This document shows, piece after piece, positions 16,427 to 22,072 of a stretch of DNA of 37,230 bases (positions within the stretch are counted from its first letter, which is position 1; each line of letters opens with the position of its first letter). The position numbers were made by a program, and so were the translations under genes. The notes beneath the pieces were generated by a model, which saw only the letters and a list, made by a program, of their open reading frames with translations, was not told the DNA's origin and made no database searches. The DNA comes from CAYVSP01 sp964453655 (GTDB lineage: Bacteria > Patescibacteriota > Saccharimonadia > Saccharimonadales > CAYVSP01): positions 1 to 37,230 of the forward strand of contig CAYVSP010000006.1 of assembly GCA_964453655.1 (NCBI GenBank), given 5' to 3'.

Positions 16427-16889
16427 CGCTAACTAATCCAGTTCCATTGAAGCTGGTAACTATAAAGATTTGTTTTGGCAGAAAATTGGTACTTTCGGTA
16501 ACTTTACCTTCAGCGTGAAAACGACCATTTTTATCGGCTTTGACATTACCGGCTTGCAAGGCGCCACAGCCGATTATACGGCCACTTTTATTTAGATATA
16601 AATCACCAAACCAAACCTGAAAAGTCTTTCCTGGTGTTAGACCACTGCCCTCAACCTTTACTTGATAGGTCGTTTTAGGCCCAACCTTGCCGATGGTTTT
16701 GACGCTGGCATTCCCCTGGACCGATCCAGTGAAACCATGATATCTATTGCAAGAACCACCAGGCGCGACTGGATAAGATGAATCCCTAGCAAGTGCAGGA
16801 GAAACGAACAAAATCGGACTCATGAATGCTAATAATAGTATGCTAAGTTTAAACTTCACAGTGTAACCCCGTCTATAACTGATAAACAT
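16410..16889 (-). CDS. Secreted beta-rich protein of unknown function
   Basis: The protein has a clear signal peptide: basic start, hydrophobic core LSILLLAFMSPILFV and an ALA cleavage site before RDSS. The mature part, about 125 residues, is beta-rich and has two cysteines (CNRYHGF and GRIIGCGAL) that may form a disulfide; the segment GSGLTPGKTFQVWFGD suggests an immunoglobulin-like sandwich. The start could be the ATG at 16889 or the GTG at 16859; the latter gives a more typical 24-residue signal peptide and fits the promoter better, since the -10 box ends only four bases before the ATG. It converges with the fibronectin-type-III gene, with 11 bases between stops. Confidence 0.7.
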   Translation of the reverse strand: MFISYRRGYTVKFKLSILLLAFMSPILFVSPALARDSSYPVAPGGSCNRYHGFTGSVQGNASVKTIGKVGPKTTYQVKVEGSGLTPGKTFQVWFGDLYLNKSGRIIGCGALQAGNVKADKNGRFHAEGKVTESTNFLPKQIFIVTSFNGTGLVSGLLYL

Positions 16890-16893
16890 GTAT

Positions 16894-16922
16894 ATTATAT
16901 CATTTTAAAAATAGTTTGTCTA
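16894..16922 (-). promoter_or_regulatory. Promoter of the secreted protein gene
   Basis: On the minus strand TAGACA (16922-16917), a 17-base spacer and TATAAT (16899-16894). Transcription should start near 16887, which would exclude the ATG at 16889 and favour GTG 16859. Confidence 0.65.
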
Positions 16923-17005
16923 GTATTTTTTATACTGGTTCGACCGAAGCTTAAGCTATATAATTGACATAAGTGAAGCAAACCAATCAGAACGGTTTTA
17001 TACCG

Positions 17006-17083
17006 ATGTTATTAGTAATAGTTGCCATCATTGCAGCCTGTATTGTGTTAGTCTATCTGCGGGTTGCCAACGCCCACCATTAG
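17006..17083 (+). CDS. Possible 25-residue single-helix membrane peptide
   Basis: An ATG at 17006 opens 25 codons encoding a hydrophobic helix (MLLVIVAIIAACIVLVYLRV) and a short polar tail. It lies in an otherwise empty 260-base gap, with TATAAT at 16959-16964 about 40 bases upstream. There is no clear ribosome site, and composition alone cannot prove that it is translated. Confidence 0.3.
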   Translation: MLLVIVAIIAACIVLVYLRVANAHH

Positions 17084-17087
17084 AGCA

Positions 17088-17116
17088 TTGCTTAAAATCA
17101 TGCATTGTGGTATAGT
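17088..17116 (+). promoter_or_regulatory. Promoter of the rimB-rimK operon
   Basis: TTGCTT (17088-17093), a 17-base spacer and TATAGT (17111-17116). Transcription starts near 17123, giving a leader of about 29 bases before the ATG at 17152. Confidence 0.65.
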
Positions 17117-17151
17117 TGCGCAACTTTACAAATCGTAAAGAGTTTACAATT

Positions 17152-17583
17152 ATGGCAGCAAAGCAAGAACCAACCGTCATTGGTGTATTCGAGCGGGTAA
17201 GTTTCCCGGACTTTGGTATGCACGACGTACGCGCTAAAATTGATACCGGTGCTTACACGGGGGCGCTGCACTGTACGAAAATTGAAGAAATTAAAAGACC
17301 TAGTGGTAAAGTTCTGAAATTTTCACCATTCGATAACCCGCAAAAGACGGTAACTTCTCAACAATATGTAGTCAAGAATGTTAAGGGCTCCATCGGCAAG
17401 GGTGAAAATCGCTACTTTATTACAACTGACATCGTCATTGCCGGCAAACTTTATCAAATATTACTCAGCTTAGCTGACAGAAGTGAAATGAAGCTGTCAG
17501 TTCTGATTGGGCGGCGCTTCCTGCGCAACAACCATTTTGTAGTTGACGCTCGGAAACGCAGCCAGTATCGTAAGCCAGTGTAA
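17152..17583 (+). CDS. RimB-like retropepsin-fold ("ATP-dependent zinc protease") protein
   Basis: The 143-residue product matches family PF05618. It starts with VIGVFERVSFPDFG, has the aspartate-protease-like motif AKIDTGAYTGALHC near residues 30-43, and ends with LIGRRFLRNNHFVVDARKRSQY, where most members have SxxY. The family is annotated as a zinc protease, but the fold and DTGA motif are retropepsin-like. It is the first gene of an operon with rimK, 11 bases apart; the same pairing exists in Pseudomonas (RimB-RimK). A longer reading from TTG 17116 would start inside the -10 box, so ATG 17152 is chosen. Confidence 0.85.
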   Translation: MAAKQEPTVIGVFERVSFPDFGMHDVRAKIDTGAYTGALHCTKIEEIKRPSGKVLKFSPFDNPQKTVTSQQYVVKNVKGSIGKGENRYFITTDIVIAGKLYQILLSLADRSEMKLSVLIGRRFLRNNHFVVDARKRSQYRKPV

Positions 17584-17594
17584 GGAAGAAGATT

Positions 17595-18500
17595 ATGAAG
17601 ATAGCTATCTTATCTAAAGGACCGGGTAACTACTCGACTCGTCGATTGAAAGAAGAAGCCGAAGCGCGCGGCCACGAAGTGCGTGTTATTAACTATGCAA
17701 AATGTTATGTAACTTTAGAGCGCAATAATCCGATTGTTCGTTATGAGGGTGAGGAGATTGGAGACATAGACGTCATTATCCCGCGTATTGCTACAAACCT
17801 GACTAAATACGGCACCGCCGTGGTACGTCAATTTGAGATGCAGGGCGTCTTTACGACCAGTAGTTCGATTGCTATTACCCGTTCACGTGACAAACTGCGT
17901 AGCACTCAGTTATTAGCAAGGGCAGGGGTAGATATTCCAAAAACTGTTTTTAGTCGTGAAACCGCCGAGGTAGAGGACCTTATTGATCAGGCTGGCGGCG
18001 TCCCCCTTATTATAAAGGTAGCCCGCGGGACCCATGGTAATGGTGTGGTACTGGCTGAAACTCGTAAAGCTGCTCAAGCTGTAATGCAGGCATTCTACGT
18101 TGAAGGCGTAAACTTCTTAGTACAAGAATTCATTGAAGAATCAGCTGGTAGCGATATCAGAGTCTTTGTGGTTGGCGGCAAGGTCGTTGCCAGCATGCAG
18201 CGCCAGAGTCTTGATGATGATTTTCGTTCCAATTTACATCAGGGCGGCGAAGGTAAGCTCATTAAACTGACTGATGAAGAACGTAAAACCGCTCAAAGAG
18301 CAGCAAAAGCCATCGGCTTGCCTATTTGTGGGGTCGACATGATGCGCTCCAACCGCGGTCCTCTGGTATTGGAAGTTAATGCCAGCCCAGGCTTCGGCAT
18401 CGAAAAGGTTACTGACCGCAACGTTGCTGCTAAAATTATTGAACATGTCGAACAAACTGCCAAAAGCAAACAGCAAAAACGCGATCGCGTTGGTGCGTAA
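17595..18500 (+). CDS. rimK: RimK family ATP-grasp glutamate ligase
   Basis: RimK adds glutamates to the C-terminus of ribosomal protein S6; relatives ligate glutamate to other substrates. The 301 residues match the family. The N-terminal pre-ATP-grasp domain starts MKIAILSKGPGNYSTRRL. The ATP-grasp part has PKTVFS, PLIIKVARGTHGNGVVLAE, the FLVQEFIEE segment followed by GSDIRVFVVGGKVVASM, and metal-binding GVDMMRSNRGPLVLEVNASPGF. GGAAG precedes the ATG at fitting distance. It follows the RimB-like gene, and the DUF192 gene begins inside its end. The target in this organism is unknown. Confidence 0.9.
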   Translation: MKIAILSKGPGNYSTRRLKEEAEARGHEVRVINYAKCYVTLERNNPIVRYEGEEIGDIDVIIPRIATNLTKYGTAVVRQFEMQGVFTTSSSIAITRSRDKLRSTQLLARAGVDIPKTVFSRETAEVEDLIDQAGGVPLIIKVARGTHGNGVVLAETRKAAQAVMQAFYVEGVNFLVQEFIEESAGSDIRVFVVGGKVVASMQRQSLDDDFRSNLHQGGEGKLIKLTDEERKTAQRAAKAIGLPICGVDMMRSNRGPLVLEVNASPGFGIEKVTDRNVAAKIIEHVEQTAKSKQQKRDRVGA

Positions 18501-18927
18501 AGCGACCCAGATACTGTTAATAGTTTGCTTTCTAGCTTTAGCTGGCTTGGTTTTATTGCTTATTTCTTACCAGTCCTCACATTCTCTGAGTATTGGTGGA
18601 CATACCTTTCGCGTTAGCTATGCCGATACACCTTCGCAACAAGAAAAAGGACTAGGCGGGCAGCTACACCTAGCCAATAATCGAGGAATGCTTTTTCGTT
18701 TTAGCGACAGTGGCGTGCAGTGTTTCTGGATGAAGAACATGCACTTTCCGTTAGATATTGCCTGGCTTGATAGTGATAAGAAGATCGTTTACATTGAATC
18801 AAACGTATCACCATTGTCATATCCAAATAGTTTTTGCCCGCCGGTTCAAGCCAGATACGTGCTTGAAGTGAATGCTCAAGACTTGGAACAACTGCATACC
18901 CAAACTGGCGATAGCATAAGCTTTTAG
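18445..18927 (+). CDS. Membrane-anchored DUF192 protein
   Basis: The 160-residue product has a basic N-terminus, one transmembrane helix (about 22-42, ILLIVCFLALAGLVLLLI) and an extracellular DUF192 domain. Hallmarks are YADTPSQQEKGLGG, GMLFRF, CFWMKNMHFPLDIAWLD and YVLEVNA, ending with a GDSISF-like tail. Two cysteines, in VQCFWMKN and SFCPPVQ, may form a disulfide. The start is uncertain: ATG 18445 overlaps rimK by 56 bases, while TTG 18490 or GTG 18493 would overlap by only 8-11 and still encode the membrane helix. The family function is unknown, despite wide occurrence as a secreted or periplasmic domain. Confidence 0.8.
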   Translation: MSNKLPKANSKNAIALVRKATQILLIVCFLALAGLVLLLISYQSSHSLSIGGHTFRVSYADTPSQQEKGLGGQLHLANNRGMLFRFSDSGVQCFWMKNMHFPLDIAWLDSDKKIVYIESNVSPLSYPNSFCPPVQARYVLEVNAQDLEQLHTQTGDSISF

Positions 18928-18934
18928 TTATCAT

Positions 18935-19420
18935 ATGAACATGCTTCCGCTTGTAGTACTTGGCGCAATTGCAGTTGTACCGGCAATTTTGGCAATTTTA
19001 TGGCGCGTTAACAGTATCATCCTTTTTACCAGCGTCGCAGTTGGTGATCTATTGGTGCGTTATCTTGGCGAAGACGCAGGCACGCTTGCGCAGTCTTTCT
19101 ATAAGAACTTCCAGACGCCGTTGTTTGCCAAGCTGGCTCTTTTATTTGCTCCAGTCGTACTGACACTACTTTTCGGTATGCATAGTCTTAGCAAGTTCCG
19201 GGCAGTGCTGCACTTCATTCCAATTATTGCGACTGGTGCCGTGTTGGCGCTACTGACTCTGCCACTGCTTTCCCTTAGTTTTCAGGCCTCGGTATATAGC
19301 TCGCCCTTCGGTCCTATGATTAAAAATACTCAGGACCTGATTATTGCTGGAGCAGCCGTAACCAGTTTAGTAGTGGCTTGGTTGACTACCCAAAAGAGCC
19401 ATCACGGCAAAAAGCACTAA
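18935..19420 (+). CDS. Multi-pass membrane protein of unknown function
   Basis: The 161-residue product has four or five hydrophobic segments (about 5-23, 27-44, 65-80, 87-112, 135-150) and a basic C-terminus ending in a His/Lys tail. It follows the DUF192 gene after 7 bases and is probably co-transcribed with it and rimK. Its stop overlaps the stop of the convergent gene. No family recognised. Confidence 0.7.
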   Translation: MNMLPLVVLGAIAVVPAILAILWRVNSIILFTSVAVGDLLVRYLGEDAGTLAQSFYKNFQTPLFAKLALLFAPVVLTLLFGMHSLSKFRAVLHFIPIIATGAVLALLTLPLLSLSFQASVYSSPFGPMIKNTQDLIIAGAAVTSLVVAWLTTQKSHHGKKH

Positions 19421-20073
19421 TTAGCTTTGGCAGCAGCGCGGTGCTGACCGGCTATGTGTTTGTAAAGAAGCGCCAAAGCCGCGCTATACATAAACAAGAA
19501 ATAGACTGCAAACGGAATGCCAATAATTGTTATCATCAGCAGGGCCATGGCGATATTAGCGCCAATCACACCCCAGACTTTGGAGGAGTGACCCTTGGCG
19601 GCATGCCAACTAGCTTTATATGCCTCCATAACACCCATGTCACGGTCAATCAAAAAGTAATTTGCCAGTATTAGTCGTGGCAAGACAAAAAAGAACGGCA
19701 CGATGAAAAGTAAAAGACTGCCAACTAAACTAAGGGCGATTACAACGTAAAGGCCCAACATTCTAAGCCAGAAATCCAGGGCCTTAGACAGCGCCTCTTT
19801 AATCGAGATTGTTTCCCCTTTGATGCTAGCCAGGTAGGCCAGAATTGAAGCACTTGCAAACAGTCCGCCTAGTATAAAGTTAAACAAGCTGCCCGTCCCC
19901 TTAAAAATAAGGCCGAATCCGCCACCGACGGTTATATCAAGAATTGCCAGCAGCAACAATGTCTGCAGGTTTGTCATTACAGCTTGTTTGGAATATTTGT
20001 ACACATTGAAAGCGCCTGGCCACGTACTGGGCATATTAGACGATTTATCGCTCGATGAATGAGCCTTTGCCAT
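19417..20073 (-). CDS. Multi-pass membrane protein, glycerophosphodiesterase-membrane-domain-like
   Basis: The 218-residue product has hydrophobic segments at about 37-57, 62-84, 105-140 (two helices) and 170-205 (two helices). The layout, with a central stretch ILANYFLIDRDMGVMEAYKASWHAAKG before the last helices, resembles the six-helix membrane domain found in DUF975 and glycerophosphodiesterase-membrane-domain proteins. A start site with AGAGGA 6 bases upstream supports the ATG at 20073. No catalytic residues are visible. It may act in envelope biogenesis, but this is only by analogy. Confidence 0.65.
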   Translation of the reverse strand: MAKAHSSSDKSSNMPSTWPGAFNVYKYSKQAVMTNLQTLLLLAILDITVGGGFGLIFKGTGSLFNFILGGLFASASILAYLASIKGETISIKEALSKALDFWLRMLGLYVVIALSLVGSLLLFIVPFFFVLPRLILANYFLIDRDMGVMEAYKASWHAAKGHSSKVWGVIGANIAMALLMITIIGIPFAVYFLFMYSAALALLYKHIAGQHRAAAKAN

Positions 20074-20130
20074 AATAATCCTCTGATTAATTTATTTCAG
20101 TGTACCATGAACCGTAGCGAGGTAAATATA

Positions 20131-20206
20131 TGGAGGGCCCAGCGAGGCTCGAACTCGCGACACGCGGCTTAAAAGGCCGCTGCTCTACCAACTGAGCTAT
20201 GGGCCC
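20131..20206 (-). tRNA. tRNA-Lys (UUU anticodon), CCA encoded
   Basis: On the minus strand the sequence folds into a full cloverleaf. The acceptor GGGCCCA/TGGGCCC has 7 pairs, the D arm is GCTC/GAGC, and the anticodon stem GCGGC/GCCGC holds the loop CTTTTAA (anticodon TTT). A five-base variable loop and the T arm GCGAG-TTCGAGC-CTCGC follow. CCA is encoded at 20133-20131. The discriminator base (position 73) is U, which is unusual for lysine tRNA. Confidence 0.96.
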
Positions 20207-20274
20207 GCATCAGTTTTAGAACAGGGTGATTATACTTGATTACCTCTGTTATGGCAATTGCAACCATGGTTCTT

Positions 20275-20283
20275 TGTTATACT
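20275..20283 (+). promoter_or_regulatory. Extended -10 promoter of the HD-domain gene
   Basis: TGTTATACT matches an extended -10 and ends 6 bases before the ATG at 20290. It decides the start: the in-frame codon at 20236 would be upstream of transcription. Confidence 0.6.
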
Positions 20284-20289
20284 TCCGAT

Positions 20290-20937
20290 ATGTCTGTAAC
20301 TCCTCGAATGCCCGAAATTCTTAAGAAAATTGAATTTTTGTTTGAAAAATATTCCTTAGAGCGTCGGGCAACTACGCAGCCTTATTTACTGAAGATAGTC
20401 CAGGAAAAATTTAAAGATTATGAATACAATCCCGACGATGCCGTTATCCGTGAAGCTCTCATGGAGCACGTTGGCTCCCTGCCTGTAATAGCAACAGCAC
20501 TTTATCCTTATATTGATGATCCTGAAGTGGATTTAGGCAGGGCCTTAACTATGTTGGCAATTCACGACATAGGTGAACTGGAAACAGGAGACATTATTAC
20601 TTTTACCAAGAAAACTGCAGCCAAAGATCCTGAACGAGCGGCAGCACTAAAGCTGCTGGATAGCTCTTATCATGAACTTTATGATGAGGTAGAAACCAAG
20701 ACCAGCAAGACAGCTCAGTTTGCTAAGGCAATAGATAAGATTACGCCTGACATAATAGACTATTTAACTCCGGCCGAAGTGACCATCTGGCGCATGAAAC
20801 ACTTTGCAGAGGTTGAACCCGAGGACATTGTTGATATAATCGTCAAGCATAAAAGACCATATATGCTTTGGAATCCATTCATGACAGACTTTCATAAATA
20901 TCTAATTGAGCAATTAAGGGTTAAGCTTAGTAATTAA
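20290..20937 (+). CDS. HD-domain phosphohydrolase (YfbR-like)
   Basis: The 215-residue product has the order of motifs of the HD_3 / 5'-nucleotidase YfbR group. H60 lies in MEHVGSLP, H92-D93 in LAIHDIGELETGDI, and D149 in KAIDKITPD. These could bind one divalent metal and hydrolyse a nucleotide phosphate. The first histidine motif has EHVGS in place of the common EHSW, so the substrate may differ. The start ATG 20290 is chosen because an extended -10 lies directly before it. The gene is single, between tRNA-Lys on the other strand and a convergent synthetase-like gene. Substrate unknown. Confidence 0.8.
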   Translation: MSVTPRMPEILKKIEFLFEKYSLERRATTQPYLLKIVQEKFKDYEYNPDDAVIREALMEHVGSLPVIATALYPYIDDPEVDLGRALTMLAIHDIGELETGDIITFTKKTAAKDPERAAALKLLDSSYHELYDEVETKTSKTAQFAKAIDKITPDIIDYLTPAEVTIWRMKHFAEVEPEDIVDIIVKHKRPYMLWNPFMTDFHKYLIEQLRVKLSN

Positions 20938-20958
20938 GTATGATAACCTATCTGCAAA

Positions 20959-20991
20959 CAGAAAACTCCTAACTGTGGAAGGAGCTTTCTG
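20959..20991. terminator. Hairpin between convergent HD and synthetase-like genes
   Basis: CAGAAAACTCCT (20959-20970) pairs with AGGAGCTTTCTG (20980-20991) at 11 of 12 positions around a 9-base loop. It lies between two convergent stops and probably ends transcription from one or both sides, although no T-run follows. Confidence 0.5.
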
Positions 20992-21005
20992 CGTCTAGTT
21001 AAGGA

Positions 21006-21869
21006 CTAATTATTGTTATTATTGATGTTCATGATTCCTCCTTTCTGCATAGCATTAATTAGCCGCGTTAACCCAATTCCACCGCCTGAGCGTGGAAAGA
21101 AGCTAAGCTCTAAAAACTCCTCCAGTTCACGCCTGACCCGTTTTTTACCGAACAGGTCAAACAGTTTTTTGGCGTACATTCCCCCACTGATGGTCGTGAA
21201 AGATTTGGCCATTTCTTCCTTGTCGGTACTACGTTCAGCACTGCCGATGGTCTCGTTCCCGTAGAGGATTACATCGATTTTATGGGCATGTTTGACCCCT
21301 TTCTTTTTCATGTTCCAGAATGGCGAAGTATAAACCGGAAACTCCTTACAGAAGACCACTGGGCCAAAGTCACCTAGCATCTTGTTTTCGTGGTGATAGG
21401 TCAGTTCATGTGTCTGGTAGAAGCGTTTTAAGTCATTGTATTTTTTATAGTGATATTGCTTAGTGCTGCCGAAGCCGAGATAGCTGAGTAACTCGTTCTC
21501 GAATTGCTGTAGCTCCCCAATGCCTCCTTTGAGTTCGAATTCGAACATCGGAAAGATAAGTTTATGCCGGCCTGGTACTGGTTGTGGCTCATTGCGGTAA
21601 CTTGTGCTGACGCAGAACACGCCCGGAATGTCTGGCCGAGTGAGCAACTCATATTCCAGCCACATCTGGCCAGTTTGAGGTAACGGCCATACTTCGCCGT
21701 TATATTGATAGGTAGCCACCGTTTCCGGATCTTCGCAGGCCGCTAGGATACTTAGGCGGTCCTGAGTGCTGACCTCCACGAAGCCTTTTGCGAGACAGAA
21801 GCTTCGTAGTTTATTGACGACATTGCTAAATGCTAGGCTGTCGTCGATGCCTTTATAATTGTTTACCAC
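21006..21869 (-). CDS. Stand-alone class II aminoacyl-tRNA-synthetase-like catalytic core
   Basis: The 287-residue protein is a class II synthetase core of the Asp/Asn/Lys subgroup with no anticodon-binding domain. Motif 2 is visible as CVSTSYRNEPQPVPGRHKL then FPMFEFEL, and motif 3 as SGGGIGLTRLINAM near residue 265. It could be an asparagine-synthetase-like paralogue (as archaeal AsnRS-derived enzymes), a protein-modifying ligase of the EpmA type, or an amidotransfer activator; the sequence cannot decide. The C-terminal tail is a run of Asn. Start is GTG 21869 with a perfect AAGGAGGT 5 bases upstream. The leader contains terminator hairpins and an ORF, suggesting regulation by attenuation. 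Confidence 0.8.
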   Translation of the reverse strand: MVNNYKGIDDSLAFSNVVNKLRSFCLAKGFVEVSTQDRLSILAACEDPETVATYQYNGEVWPLPQTGQMWLEYELLTRPDIPGVFCVSTSYRNEPQPVPGRHKLIFPMFEFELKGGIGELQQFENELLSYLGFGSTKQYHYKKYNDLKRFYQTHELTYHHENKMLGDFGPVVFCKEFPVYTSPFWNMKKKGVKHAHKIDVILYGNETIGSAERSTDKEEMAKSFTTISGGMYAKKLFDLFGKKRVRRELEEFLELSFFPRSGGGIGLTRLINAMQKGGIMNINNNNN

Positions 21870-21871
21870 TG

Positions 21872-21961
21872 TTACCTCCTTATTTTTTGTAAATTTGATG
21901 CATAAAAAAACAGCCCCGTAGGGCTGTTCCTTATAAAAAAAGCTCCCGCTTTTTCAAGCAT
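21872..21961 (-). CDS. Possible 29-residue leader peptide of the synthetase-like gene
   Basis: An ATG at 21961, with AAGGA five bases before it, opens 29 codons (MLEKAGAFFIRNSPTG...) that run through both leader hairpins. The TAA overlaps the AAGGAGGT of the downstream gene, two bases before its GTG. Two Phe pairs are encoded by the T-runs. Translation is not proven, but the ribosome site and exact end are suggestive. Confidence 0.45.
   Translation of the reverse strand: MLEKAGAFFIRNSPTGLFFYASNLQKIRR
21904..21927 (-). terminator. Intrinsic terminator in the leader of the synthetase-like gene
   Basis: ACAGCCC and GGGCTGT form a 7-pair stem closed by a TACG (UNCG-type) tetraloop, followed on the minus strand by a run of T. 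It points toward the gene, 35 bases before its start codon. No minus-strand gene lies upstream for it to end, so it is probably an attenuator. Confidence 0.85.
21935..21955 (-). terminator. Second leader hairpin (AT-rich terminator-like)
   Basis: AAAAAGC and GCTTTTT pair around a GGGA loop, with T residues after the stem on the minus strand. It sits upstream of the stronger hairpin and may be a weaker terminator, pause site or alternative stem. Confidence 0.55.
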
Positions 21962-21978
21962 AGAGATCCTTATATTTA

Positions 21979-22019
21979 TGCATTGCTATAGAGGTTAGCA
22001 TAAGCATTACAGCAATGCA
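21979..22019. repeat. Nine-base inverted repeat between comEC and the synthetase-like gene
   Basis: TGCATTGCT (21979-21987) and AGCAATGCA (22011-22019) are perfect complements 23 bases apart in the divergent intergenic region. It could be a protein operator or a stem in the leader RNA. Confidence 0.6.
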
Positions 22020-22056
22020 ACACTATTTTTATGCTTTTGTTTATAGAAAGCCACAG

Positions 22057-22065
22057 TGCTATAAG
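22057..22065 (+). promoter_or_regulatory. comEC extended -10 promoter
   Basis: TGCTATAAG fits an extended -10 and ends 7 bases before ATG 22073. It selects this start over the in-frame ATG at 22031, which would lie upstream of transcription. Confidence 0.55.
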
Positions 22066-22072
22066 CAGAAGT

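Noticed and set aside
19378..19674. Plus-strand ORF opposite the 19417-20073 membrane gene
   Set aside because: Antisense to a gene with a good ribosome site and coherent membrane helices; no initiation signals of its own.
20236..20289. Upstream extension of the HD-domain gene
   Set aside because: The extended -10 at 20275-20283 lies inside it; translation from 20290 fits the promoter.
21870..22020. T-box riboswitch for the synthetase-like gene
   Set aside because: The conserved T-box sequence (AGGGTGGNACCGCG) is absent and the leader is short, though a terminator is present.
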